From Jiella endophytica (GTDB lineage Bacteria > Pseudomonadota > Alphaproteobacteria > Rhizobiales > Rhizobiaceae), in contig NZ_SOZD01000002.1 of the NCBI RefSeq assembly GCF_004519335.1, positions 124,001 through 188,000 on the forward strand: DNA of 64,000 bases, read 5' to 3'. Numbering within the stretch: position 1 is the first letter of the stretch; every line of letters starts with the position of its first letter. This document shows, one piece after another, positions 9,208 through 16,865 of this stretch. Under the pieces are notes generated by a model that was not told the origin of the DNA, did no database searches, and saw only the letters and a list, made by a program, of their open reading frames with translations. Both the position numbers and the translations under genes were made by a program.

Positions 9208-10146
9208 TCAGATCGCCGGCACGGCCTCGCTCTCGCCAGCCTCCTCCTCGAACATGCCGGCAAAGAAGTCCGGCTCGTCGGGAGCGCCGGCAGTGCCGAG
9301 CGAAAACACCTGCCAGCGCAGCCATTCAGTCAGCGCCACGGCATCAGTGAAGCCGGCGATGACCGCGGGATCGATCGGCCGGCCCACCGTCATGGCGATC
9401 CGCCCGTCGATCATCCGCGCCGCCTCGTGGAATAGCAGGGCATAGCGAAGCGATTGCGACAGATGGCTCGCAACCTGGAAGAGGCGCGAATTCTGGCCGG
9501 GAATGTGCACCGGCAGGACCGTCGCGCCGGAACGCATGATCAGCCGGGCCGACAGCGGCCCCCAGGTCAGCTCGACGGCACGGCGGGCGAGCGGATGCGG
9601 CGTCGTCATCACCGCACCGGCCGGGAAGACCATCAGGCAACCGCCGCCCTTGAGATGATTCAGCGCCTCGGCCCGCGCCTTGATGTTGGCGCGCTCGGCC
9701 TCGCGGGTGCCGGAAAAGTCGATGGCGAAGAGCTTTTCGGCGAGCTCGGGGATCCGGGCGAGTGCCGAATGGGCGATGATTTTGACGTCGCCGCGCATGC
9801 GCCCGAGCAGGCAGCCGAGCGCGATCCCGTCCATTGCCCCGAAGGGATGGTTGGAAACGACCGCCAAGGGCCCGACCCGCGGGATCTGCGAGGTGCCGCG
9901 GGCGGCGAGGCGGATGTTCATCCGCGCGATCGCCTCGGCGAAGAAGTCGCCCCGGCCCGCATCGCCCAGAAACTCGTGATAGAGCCTTTCGAGCTTGCGC
10001 CGTCCGGTCGCCGCCTCGAGACCGAGGCACAGGCCACGCATCAGCCGGTGATCGATCGTCGCCGCGTAGGACAACCGAACCTCGGGGCGGAACGTTGCTC
10101 GCGTCGAGCCGGCGGCAAGATCGCCGATCGCAGTATGGTCGTCCAA
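9208..10146 (-). CDS. Phospholipid/glycerol-phosphate acyltransferase (PlsC-like)
   Basis: A 312-residue protein with the glycerolipid acyltransferase HX4D motif (NHPFGAMDG, about residues 108-116) and a substrate-binding FPAG motif about 65 residues later. Family members move acyl groups onto lysophospholipids, glycerol phosphate or ornithine lipids at the inner membrane. Only a weak membrane segment is visible. Placed between the solute-binding protein and ATPase genes of an importer, it may acylate an imported phosphodiester or lysolipid, or take part in lipid remodelling under phosphate limitation. Both ideas are inference from context. It starts at ATG 10146 and is in the same transcriptional direction as the transporter genes. 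Confidence 0.75.
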   Translation of the reverse strand: MDDHTAIGDLAAGSTRATFRPEVRLSYAATIDHRLMRGLCLGLEAATGRRKLERLYHEFLGDAGRGDFFAEAIARMNIRLAARGTSQIPRVGPLAVVSNHPFGAMDGIALGCLLGRMRGDVKIIAHSALARIPELAEKLFAIDFSGTREAERANIKARAEALNHLKGGGCLMVFPAGAVMTTPHPLARRAVELTWGPLSARLIMRSGATVLPVHIPGQNSRLFQVASHLSQSLRYALLFHEAARMIDGRIAMTVGRPIDPAVIAGFTDAVALTEWLRWQVFSLGTAGAPDEPDFFAGMFEEEAGESEAVPAI

Positions 10147-10270
10147 GTCTCGTTACCTTCCGGACCGAAGGGCCGGGCGCGGCCCCCGAGTTGCTCGACG
10201 GCGCGCGAGAGGCATGGCTCCCCGCGCGCCGCAGTCATCGACCGGTCGGCGGCATGGGCCGCCGGCCTAC

Positions 10271-11419
10271 TCAGGACGCGTTGGTGATCCGGTCGACATA
10301 TTCCTGCTGGCCGGACGCGAAGAACGGCGTATCCGGCTGCCACCACCAGAGATTCGCGAGGTTGTCCTTGTTGTAGACTTCCTGGAACTGGCGGGCATAA
10401 ACCTCGCCGGCGTGCTGCGCCGCGCCGTCGGCGCAGGAGTTGTAGCCGGTGTTGGCGCTCATCATGCCGGCCATTTCCGGGTCCAGCATGGCGTTGATGA
10501 AGGCATAGGCCTGATCGAGATTCTCGGCGCCCGACGGGATGGCCATGGAGTCCATCCAGGTCATGCCGCCTTCCTTGGGCATGCGATATTTCAGGTCCGG
10601 CTTGTCGCGGTTGAGCAGAAGGCCGGTGGAGTCCCAGGTCTGGCCGGCGACGCAGCCGGACTGCTGGAAGGCGGCGAGCGCCTCCGTCGCGTTGTTCCAG
10701 AAGGCGCCGAAATTCTCCTTGTGGTCGACGATATAGGCGGCGACCTTGTCGAAGATCCGCCGCATGTCCTCTTCGCTCTTGTAGACGTCGAGCATGCGGT
10801 TCGACTGGATCTCGCCCTTGGCGTCGAGATAGAGGCCGGTGCCGATCAGCACCGACTTCTGCCGGAAGGCGGCCTTGCCCTTGGCCTTCGGGTCCCAGAG
10901 CATGCCGTAGGAGACGTCGGCGTCGTCGACACCGTCGAAGACCGACGCGTCGAAGGTCACCGCCTCGGTGCCCCAGTTGAAGGGGATGGCGACGCGCTTG
11001 CCGTTCTGCACCGCGCCGAGCTGGATCGAGTCGCGATACATCGACGAGATGACGTTGCCGACCTTGGCCTTTTCTTCGTCGATCGGCTGCAGGAGGAAGG
11101 TGTCGCCGTCCTGGTAGTTGGCGACGTTGGTGATCGACGGGAAGATGACGTCGAAGCCCTTGCCGCCGGAAGCCTTGAGCTTCTGGGTGGCCTCGTCGTT
11201 GGAGCCGTAGGTCGACAGGTTCAGCTTGATGCCGGTGTCCTTCTGGAACTTGTCGATCATGTTCTGCTGAACATAGTCGCCCCAGACGAAGACGTTGACG
11301 ACGCCGGAGCTCTGGCCGAAGCCCGGGCGGGTGAGGATGGCCGGCGCGGCGAGGACGGTGGCGGTAGCGGCGCCAGCCTTCAGCATCGAGCGGCGAGTGA
11401 TCGAGGTCGCGAGGGTCAT
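10271..11419 (-). CDS. ABC transporter solute-binding protein, PotD-like, Tat-exported
   Basis: A 382-residue periplasmic binding protein. The N-terminus (residues 1-35) has a twin-arginine signal, TRRSMLKAG, followed by an alanine-rich hydrophobic stretch and a likely cleavage near GFGQ. The mature part has the PotD/extracellular solute-binding family 1 fold signature, with a start like VVNVFVWGDYVQQNMIDKF. It delivers the ligand to the permease pair encoded downstream. It is the first gene of the operon, and the region upstream has a leftward Pho-box-like repeat. PotD-like proteins bind polyamines but also aminoethylphosphonate and iron complexes, so the ligand is open. Confidence 0.88.
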   Translation of the reverse strand: MTLATSITRRSMLKAGAATATVLAAPAILTRPGFGQSSGVVNVFVWGDYVQQNMIDKFQKDTGIKLNLSTYGSNDEATQKLKASGGKGFDVIFPSITNVANYQDGDTFLLQPIDEEKAKVGNVISSMYRDSIQLGAVQNGKRVAIPFNWGTEAVTFDASVFDGVDDADVSYGMLWDPKAKGKAAFRQKSVLIGTGLYLDAKGEIQSNRMLDVYKSEEDMRRIFDKVAAYIVDHKENFGAFWNNATEALAAFQQSGCVAGQTWDSTGLLLNRDKPDLKYRMPKEGGMTWMDSMAIPSGAENLDQAYAFINAMLDPEMAGMMSANTGYNSCADGAAQHAGEVYARQFQEVYNKDNLANLWWWQPDTPFFASGQQEYVDRITNAS

Positions 11420-11492
11420 GAAGAGGGTCCCATCCGGTGCGGGGAGAATTTGACGGCGCCTTTTAGACCTCCGGCATGACGTTTCGTTATCG

Positions 11493-11514
11493 GCTCGATG
11501 ACAGAGTGGTGACG
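11493..11514 (-). promoter_or_regulatory. Putative Pho box directed at the PotD-like gene
   Basis: On the minus strand two adjacent 11-base units are seen: CGTCACCACTC then TGTCATCGAGC. They match the PhoB-box half-site pattern (TGTCAT/C followed by four loosely conserved bases, period 11). The orientation fits transcription of the solute-binding-protein gene starting at 11419, and a GATAAC hexamer follows as a weak -10 candidate. PhoB binding is inferred from the pattern only. Confidence 0.5.
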
Positions 11515-11537
11515 GCCACCGCCACCCTTTGCGCGCG

Positions 11538-11559
11538 TCGTCATCGGGGCGTCATCGAA
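11538..11559 (+). promoter_or_regulatory. Putative Pho box directed at the PHP phosphoesterase gene
   Basis: Two tandem 11-base units, TCGTCATCGGG and GCGTCATCGAA, fit the PhoB-box pattern and point towards the PHP gene at 11607. The second unit is identical to one in the repeat upstream of phnC (19692-19702). It lies about 25 bases from the oppositely oriented box for the transporter operon. Confidence 0.55.
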
Positions 11560-11606
11560 GCCGCGGAAGGATCGCGCGACGATGATCCCACCCGGAGCCG
11601 AACACG

Positions 11607-12539
11607 ATGGACGGACGCGAAGCGTTCACAGCCCCAGGACGATTCTGGCGCGGCAATATCCACACCCATTCAGACCGCTCGGACGGCGCGCTGCCCCCGG
11701 GCGAAGTCTGCGGCCACTACCGGGCCATGGGCTATGATTTCCTCTGCCTGTCGGACCACTTCCTGCCCGCCTACGACTTCCCGATCACCGACACCAACGC
11801 CTTCCGGGGCGACGACTTCACGACGATCCTCGGCGCCGAGATCCATGCGCCGAAGAACAGCCAGGGCGAGATCTGGCACGTGCTCGCCTGCGGCCTGCCG
11901 GCAGACTTCGACCCGCCCTTCCCCGACGAGCAGATGGAATCGCTGGCAGCCCGCGCCCGTGACGCCGGCGCCTTCGTCGGCATCGCCCATCCGCAATGGT
12001 CGTCGCTGACGATCGAGGACGGCCGGGCGCTCGCCGGCAGCGCCGACGCGGTGGAGATCTGGAACACCGGCTGCGCGCTGGAGACGGCCCGCGGCGACGG
12101 CACGGCGCTTTTCGACCAGCTCCTGAACGAAGGCCACCGGCACCTCACCGGCTATGCCACCGACGACGCGCATCTGAAGATCCCCGATTCCGGCGGCGGC
12201 TGGATGATGGTGAAGTCGGAGAGCAACAAGCCGGCCGCGCTCCTCGAAGCGATGAAGGCCGGCCGCTATTATTCCAGCCAGGGACCGGCGATCAAATCGA
12301 TCGACCAAGACGGCGAGAGCCTCCGCGTCCACTGCTCGGAAGCACGGACGATCACCATCGTCGGCCGCGGCAGCCGGGCCGAAACCGCCTTCTCCGAAGC
12401 TGGCTCGCTGACCCGGGCCGAACTCTCGCTGAAGCGCTTTGCTGGCGACTGGTGCCGCCTGGTCATCGCCGACGGCGACGGCAGGCTCGCCTGGTCCAAC
12501 CCGATCTTCCCGGCCGGATCGTCTGCTGCCGGAGACTGA
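11607..12539 (+). CDS. PHP-domain phosphoesterase (candidate cyclic-phosphate hydrolase for the C-P lyase pathway)
   Basis: A 310-residue protein of the polymerase-and-histidinol-phosphatase superfamily, metal-dependent phosphoesterases. The full ligand set is visible: H19 and H21 (HTH), D26, H51 (SDH), E78, H91, H128 (AHP) and D177-H179 (DDAH). It has no signal peptide. It is divergent from the PotABCD-like importer, convergent with phnF eight bases away, and preceded by a Pho-box-like repeat. From memory, a PHP enzyme (Eggerthella PhnPP) can open the ribosyl 1,2-cyclic phosphate made by C-P lyase, replacing PhnP. No PhnP gene is seen in this window, so that role is proposed here as inference. 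Nucleotide or phosphodiester hydrolysis is the alternative. Confidence 0.85.
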   Translation: MDGREAFTAPGRFWRGNIHTHSDRSDGALPPGEVCGHYRAMGYDFLCLSDHFLPAYDFPITDTNAFRGDDFTTILGAEIHAPKNSQGEIWHVLACGLPADFDPPFPDEQMESLAARARDAGAFVGIAHPQWSSLTIEDGRALAGSADAVEIWNTGCALETARGDGTALFDQLLNEGHRHLTGYATDDAHLKIPDSGGGWMMVKSESNKPAALLEAMKAGRYYSSQGPAIKSIDQDGESLRVHCSEARTITIVGRGSRAETAFSEAGSLTRAELSLKRFAGDWCRLVIADGDGRLAWSNPIFPAGSSAAGD

Positions 12540-12547
12540 CTGACGCT

Positions 12548-13291
12548 TCAGATTCCAGCCTGATCGGCTCCATGGTAGAAGACCAGTTCGATGCGGCTGC
12601 CGAGGAAACGCGAGCGGGCAAACTGCAGCGGCTCGCTTTCCCTCGTGACGGTAAGGCTGGTGGTGACGATCAGCGGCGCGGCCAGCGGACAGTGCAGCCG
12701 CTCGGCATCGGCCGGCCCGGCGGCGATCGCCGAGACCCGCGTCCAGAGCCGGCGGTGGTCGGCGATGCCGAGAAGCGCCAGCGCTCGCGTGATCGATCCC
12801 GCCTCGGCATAGGCCTCGACGATACCCGGCATCCGCGCCTCCGCGAACCACAGGGTCGATAGGATCAGCGGCGCGCCATCGGCGACCCGCAGCAGTTCCA
12901 GCCTGATCAGCGGCGCCCCCGGGCGCGCGTCGAAATGGCTGGCGAGTTCCACCGATGCTAATTCGCGCCCGGCGGAAATCAGCGCCCCGCCCGGCTCGCG
13001 TGCGGTCGCGCCGATATTTTCGGAGAACCGGCTCTGCGAGCCCACCGGATAGGTGATCCGGCTCGGCCGCGGCGTGACGAATGTGCCCTTGCCGCGGGCG
13101 GCGGTCAAAAGGCCTTCCTCCCCAAGCGCCGCGATCGCCCGCCGCACGGTGTGACGGTTGACGGCGAAGCGCTCGGCAAGCTTCGCCTCGCTCGGCAGGA
13201 GGTCGGCGATCCGACCCTCGGCGATGTCGAGCCTCAGGCTGTCGGCGATCTGCCGCCAGCGAGCAATGCCAGCGCTGTCTCGGGTCGTCAT
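12548..13291 (-). CDS. phnF: PhnF, GntR/HutC-family regulator of phosphonate genes
   Basis: A 247-residue transcription factor. An N-terminal winged helix-turn-helix (about residues 10-75, with LPSEAKLAERFAVNRHTVRR and GKGTFV) is typical of GntR proteins. It is followed by a UTRA ligand-binding domain ending in FLGSRIELVFYHG. PhnF represses phosphonate utilisation genes until phosphonate or phosphate-starvation signals appear. It is divergent from phnG, and a 20-base palindrome between them (13415-13434) is the likely operator. I chose ATG 13291 because the longer frame (to 13369) has no family support upstream; the length then agrees with known PhnF proteins. Confidence 0.9.
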   Translation of the reverse strand: MTTRDSAGIARWRQIADSLRLDIAEGRIADLLPSEAKLAERFAVNRHTVRRAIAALGEEGLLTAARGKGTFVTPRPSRITYPVGSQSRFSENIGATAREPGGALISAGRELASVELASHFDARPGAPLIRLELLRVADGAPLILSTLWFAEARMPGIVEAYAEAGSITRALALLGIADHRRLWTRVSAIAAGPADAERLHCPLAAPLIVTTSLTVTRESEPLQFARSRFLGSRIELVFYHGADQAGI

Positions 13292-13367
13292 GTCTCGCAC
13301 CCATCCGTCGATTTGCGGCACGCCTGCCGGCGCAGCACTCGCGAGAAACACACGAACTCGCCGCGAC

Positions 13368-13385
13368 ACGTCATAGCTTCGTCAC
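13368..13385 (+). promoter_or_regulatory. Putative Pho box of the phnG operon
   Basis: ACGTCAT, four bases, then TCGTCAC gives two half-sites at 11-base spacing, close to the PhoB consensus (CTGTCAT N4 CTGTCAC) and oriented towards phnG. About ten bases downstream, GCTATA (13395-13400) could serve as the -10. The PhnF palindrome lies further downstream, which suits activation by PhoB with repression by PhnF. Confidence 0.55.
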
Positions 13386-13414
13386 GATCGCCATGCTATA
13401 CGGGCTTACAACAA

Positions 13415-13434
13415 TTGTCTATATAATTAGACAA
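13415..13434. promoter_or_regulatory. Palindromic operator candidate for PhnF
   Basis: TTGTCTATATAATTAGACAA has perfect 7-base arms (TTGTCTA/TAGACAA) around a 6-base TATAAT spacer. It lies 24 bases before the phnG start, in the phnF-phnG divergent region. GntR/HutC-type dimers bind such palindromes. The central TATAAT may itself act as a -10 element. Binding is inferred. Confidence 0.6.
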
Positions 13435-13458
13435 CTCAAGTTACGGCGGATCTGAACG

Positions 13459-13932
13459 ATGAGCGAGCCGGCGAGCCCCGAACCCGACACCCGTGTCGTC
13501 CAACGCCAGCGCGCCGTCTCGGCCTTCGCGCAGGCCGACGGGCAATTCCTGGCCGATGCCTGGCGGCGGCTGGGCGGCGATCGCGCGGTCACGACGCTGC
13601 GCGGCCCGGAGGTCGGCCTCGTGATGGTACGCGGCCGGGCCGGGGGTGGCGGCGCGCCGTTCAATCTCGGCGAGGCGAGCGCCACAAGGGCAAGTGTGCG
13701 GCTCGCCGAAGAGACCGTAGGCCACGCGATGGTGCTCGGCCGCGACAGGGAGCGAGCCCGACTCGCTGCGGCCTTCGACGCACTCTGGCAGGTCGAGAGC
13801 GAGAGGGTGGCGGTCGAGACCGAGGTCGTCGCCGTCGTCGAGGCGGCGCTTGCTGCAGAAGACCACAAGCGTCGCTCCGAGACCGAGGCGACGAAGGTCG
13901 ACTTCTTCACCATGATGCGCGGAGAGGACTGA
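13459..13932 (+). CDS. phnG: PhnG, C-P lyase core subunit
   Basis: A 157-residue protein of normal PhnG length. PhnG joins PhnH, PhnI and PhnJ in the cytosolic C-P lyase core complex; with PhnI it attaches the phosphonate to ribose of ATP, giving ribose 1-phosphonate 5-triphosphate. The RVVQRQRAVSAFAQAD start and the segment GLVMVRGRAGGGGAPFNLGE are characteristic. The ATG at 13459 follows a promoter region with a Pho box and a PhnF palindrome. The stop overlaps the phnH start (TGATG), marking a coupled operon. Confidence 0.93.
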   Translation: MSEPASPEPDTRVVQRQRAVSAFAQADGQFLADAWRRLGGDRAVTTLRGPEVGLVMVRGRAGGGGAPFNLGEASATRASVRLAEETVGHAMVLGRDRERARLAAAFDALWQVESERVAVETEVVAVVEAALAAEDHKRRSETEATKVDFFTMMRGED

Positions 13933-14537
13933 TGGCGGGCGAGACAATCGACCTATCCCGCAGAGCCGTCGAAGGCGGCTTCGCCGACCCGGTGTTCGAT
14001 GCCCAGGCGGTGTTTGCCGCGATCCTGCGGGCGATGGCCCGCCCCGGCACCGTCGTCGATCTCGGCCATCGCGCGGTCCCGCCAGCGCCACTTTCCCCGG
14101 CGCAAGGGGCCATTCTCTCGGCTCTTGCGGATCAGGACACGCCGGTCTTCGTCGAGGGCGTCGGCGAGGCGCTTGCCGCCTGGCTCGGCTTCCAGACCGG
14201 CGCCCGGCTGGCACACGCCGCCGAGGCCCGGTTCGCCGTGGTTTCAATGTTCGGAACTGTCTCGCTGGAACGCTTCGCCCTCGGCACTCTCGCCTTTCCG
14301 GACCGGTCGGCGACGCTGCTCCTCGAGGTCGCCTCGCTAAAGGACGGCCCGACAATGCGTCTTTCAGGACCCGGCATCTCCGGCAGCACCGTCATGCAGG
14401 TGTCGGGGCTCGGCGAGGCTTTCCTCGAGGCAAGGCGGGCCAACCGGGCGCTCTTGCCCTGCGGCCTGGACCTCATCCTGACGTCGGGAACGCTGGCGCT
14501 CTGCCTGCCCCGCTCCACGGTCATCGAGGAGGCTTAG
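13932..14537 (+). CDS. phnH: PhnH, C-P lyase core subunit
   Basis: A 201-residue protein with PhnH features: an early FADPVFDAQAVFAAILRAMA segment containing the conserved substrate-fold start ARPGT, and a hydrophobic centre. PhnH is a PLP-transferase-like fold without enzyme activity that completes the core complex and is needed for C-P bond cleavage. The start codon overlaps the phnG stop, and phnI begins one base after its own stop, so expression is tightly coupled. Nothing unusual is seen in length or composition. Confidence 0.92.
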   Translation: MAGETIDLSRRAVEGGFADPVFDAQAVFAAILRAMARPGTVVDLGHRAVPPAPLSPAQGAILSALADQDTPVFVEGVGEALAAWLGFQTGARLAHAAEARFAVVSMFGTVSLERFALGTLAFPDRSATLLLEVASLKDGPTMRLSGPGISGSTVMQVSGLGEAFLEARRANRALLPCGLDLILTSGTLALCLPRSTVIEEA

Positions 14538-14538
14538 G

Positions 14539-15654
14539 ATGTATGTCGCGGTCAAGGGCGGCGAGGCCGCCATCGCCAACGCTCACCGGCTGCTCGCCGA
14601 CAGGCGGCGCGGCGACCGGTCGGTGCCGGCCCTCACCCTCGCCCAGATCGCCGGCCAGATCGCTCTTGCCGTCGACCGGGTGATGGCCGAAGGCTCGCTC
14701 TACGATCCGGAGCTTGCGGCAATGGCCGTCCGCCAGTCCCGCGGCGACCTGATCGAGGCGATCTTCCTCCTTCGCGCCTATCGCACCACGCTGCCGCGCT
14801 TTGCCGCCTCGCGGCCGGTCGATACGGCAAAGATGCTGATCGAGCGGCGGGTCTCGGCGACCTACAAGGATATTCCCGGCGGCCAGTTGCTTGGCCCGAC
14901 CTTCGACTACACCCACCGGCTGATCGAGCCGGAAATGGCCGATAACGGCATCGTCGCCGAGCCGGAACGCCGCGAGCCCCCCGAAACCACCGCAGCGCCG
15001 CGCGTCACCGACATTCTCGGCGACGAGGCGATGATCGAGGCCGACGGTATCGACGACGGCGAGGAGCCCGCCGACCTCACCCGCTCGCCGCTCGCATTTC
15101 CGGCCTCGCGCGATCTCAGGCTGCAGGCGCTCGCCCGCGGCGACGAAGGTTTTCTCCTTGGCCTCGGCTACTCCACCCAGCGCGGCTATGGCCGCACCCA
15201 TCCCTTCGTCGGAGAGGTGCGGATCGGCGAAGTGGAGGTCGAGGTCGACCTGCCGGAATTCGGGTTCCCCGTGACGATCGGCCGGGTGCGGGTGACCGAG
15301 TGCCAGATGGTCTCGCAATTCACCGGATCGAAGTCGGAGCCGCCGAAGTTCACTCGCGGATACGGGTTGGTATTCGGACAGCTCGAACGCAAGGCGATGG
15401 CGATGAGCCTCGTCGACCGGGCGCTTCGTGCCGACGAGTTCGACGAGGAACGCCGAGCCCCGGCGCAGGACGAGGAATTCGTCCTCGCCCATTGCGACAA
15501 CGTCCAGGCGACCGGCTTCGTCGAGCATCTGAAGCTGCCGCATTACGTCGACTTCCAGGCCGAATTGGAGCTGCTGCGGATGATGCGGGCCGAGCGGCCG
15601 GCGGAGGCGGACAGCGGCGATGACCGAGCGAGCGAGAAGGAGGCTGCCGAATGA
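14539..15654 (+). CDS. phnI: PhnI, C-P lyase nucleosidase-type subunit
   Basis: A 371-residue protein matching PhnI throughout (start MYVAVKGGEAAIANAHRLL, a YGRTHPFVGEVRIGEVEVE segment in the second half, and a HYVDFQAELELLRMM end). In the core complex PhnI displaces adenine from ATP and forms the ribose phosphonate with PhnG and PhnH help. The last residues are acidic and variable. It follows phnH by one base. After it the operon is broken by a 265-base spacer carrying a small gene on the other strand, before phnJ resumes. Confidence 0.94.
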   Translation: MYVAVKGGEAAIANAHRLLADRRRGDRSVPALTLAQIAGQIALAVDRVMAEGSLYDPELAAMAVRQSRGDLIEAIFLLRAYRTTLPRFAASRPVDTAKMLIERRVSATYKDIPGGQLLGPTFDYTHRLIEPEMADNGIVAEPERREPPETTAAPRVTDILGDEAMIEADGIDDGEEPADLTRSPLAFPASRDLRLQALARGDEGFLLGLGYSTQRGYGRTHPFVGEVRIGEVEVEVDLPEFGFPVTIGRVRVTECQMVSQFTGSKSEPPKFTRGYGLVFGQLERKAMAMSLVDRALRADEFDEERRAPAQDEEFVLAHCDNVQATGFVEHLKLPHYVDFQAELELLRMMRAERPAEADSGDDRASEKEAAE

Positions 15655-15668
15655 TCGGCCGCCTGTCC

Positions 15669-15863
15669 TCAGCCCGACCGACGGGGCGGCTCGTCGCCGT
15701 CTGCTCCCCGCGTCTCGCCCTCGCCGCTCTCGCGCGGCAGGCCGGTGATGCCGCGGCCATGCCGGCCCGTCACCGGATCGCGATAGACGAGAAAGTACCA
15801 GCCTGCCGCAAGGCCGAGAAGCACGGCGACGAGTTCACCGAGAGCCAGCCAGCCGCCTCTCAT
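15669..15863 (-). CDS. Small single-span membrane protein, antisense between phnI and phnJ
   Basis: A possible 64-residue protein: one transmembrane helix (about residues 5-25, containing WLALGELVAVLLGLAAGWYF) followed by a charged, Gly/Glu/Arg-rich cytoplasmic tail. The ATG at 15863 is preceded by a very strong purine-rich ribosome-binding stretch (AAGGAGAGGAGG). This is the main evidence that it is real, because rightward frames here lack a good start. It lies opposite to the phn genes within the phnI-phnJ spacer. I do not recognise the family. It could be a membrane partner of phosphonate use or a passenger gene. Confidence 0.55.
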   Translation of the reverse strand: MRGGWLALGELVAVLLGLAAGWYFLVYRDPVTGRHGRGITGLPRESGEGETRGADGDEPPRRSG

Positions 15864-15919
15864 CGCCTCCTCTCCTTTCAATCGTTCCCGCGTTCCGTCG
15901 CAAGAGAAGGTCCGGTACG

Positions 15920-16819
15920 ATGACCACCGCGTCCCTCACCTACAACTTCGCCTATCTCGACGAGCAGACCAAGCGGATGATCCGCCGGGCGATCCTCAAG
16001 GCTGTCGCGATCCCCGGCTATCAGGTGCCCTTTGCCTCGAGGGAAATGCCGATGCCCTATGGCTGGGGCACCGGCGGCGTGCAGGTGACGGCGGCGATCA
16101 TCGGCCCCGACGACGTCCTCAAGGTCATCGACCAGGGCTCGGACGACACCACCAATGCCGTCTCGATCCGCGCCTTCTTCGCCCGCGTCGCCAAGGTCGC
16201 GGTGACGACAAAGACCCGCGAAGCGACGATCATCCAGACCCGCCACAGGATCCCCGAAGCGCCGCTCGCCGCAGGCCAGACCCTAGTCTATCAGGTGCCG
16301 ATCCCCGAGCCGCTGCGTTTCCTCGAACCGCGCGAGACCGAGACGCGGATCATGCACGCGCTCGAAGAATACGGGCTGATGCATGTGAAGCTCTACGAGG
16401 ACATCGCCCAGCACGGCCACATCGCGACGACCTACGCCTATCCGGTGAAGGTCGAGGGCCGCTATGTGATGGACCCCTCGCCGATCCCGAAATTCGACAA
16501 TCCGAAGATGGACGACAGCCCGGCCCTTCAGCTTTTCGGCGCCGGCCGCGAGCAGCGGATCTACGCGATCCCGCCCTTCACGAAAGTCGAGAGCCTCGAC
16601 TTCGAGGACCATCCCTTCTCGGTGCAAAAGTTCTCCGTGCCCTGCGGCCTCTGCGGCGCGACGGGCGTCTATCTCGACGAGATCGTTACCGACAACCGCG
16701 GCGGCCGGCTCTTCGCCTGTTCCGACACCGACCATTGCGAGGAGCGGCGGGAGGCGGGGCATGTGGGGGCGGATGCTTATGCCCGGTCGATGCCTGGAGC
16801 TTCGGGAGGCCGCCCGTGA
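15920..16819 (+). CDS. phnJ: PhnJ, radical-SAM C-P lyase catalytic subunit
   Basis: A 299-residue protein. PhnJ cleaves the C-P bond of ribose 1-phosphonate 5-phosphate, releasing the alkane and the 5-phosphoribosyl 1,2-cyclic phosphate, using a 4Fe-4S cluster, SAM and a glycyl radical. Cysteines C242, C245, C267 and C273 reproduce the known C-x2-C-x21-C-x5-C pattern, and G33 (AIPGYQ) fits the position of the glycyl residue. The C-terminal tail after residue 280 is short and variable. The downstream gene phnK is separated by 700 bases holding a toxin-antitoxin pair on the other strand. Confidence 0.95.
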   Translation: MTTASLTYNFAYLDEQTKRMIRRAILKAVAIPGYQVPFASREMPMPYGWGTGGVQVTAAIIGPDDVLKVIDQGSDDTTNAVSIRAFFARVAKVAVTTKTREATIIQTRHRIPEAPLAAGQTLVYQVPIPEPLRFLEPRETETRIMHALEEYGLMHVKLYEDIAQHGHIATTYAYPVKVEGRYVMDPSPIPKFDNPKMDDSPALQLFGAGREQRIYAIPPFTKVESLDFEDHPFSVQKFSVPCGLCGATGVYLDEIVTDNRGGRLFACSDTDHCEERREAGHVGADAYARSMPGASGGRP

Positions 16820-16865
16820 GGGCGCTCGCAACCGCTGCCGTGGCGGCGACTGCAGTGGGCCAAGC

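Noticed and set aside
7748-9445. 565-codon frame opposite the PotA-like gene
   Set aside because: It overlaps two well-supported genes and has no recognisable domain or ribosome-binding site.
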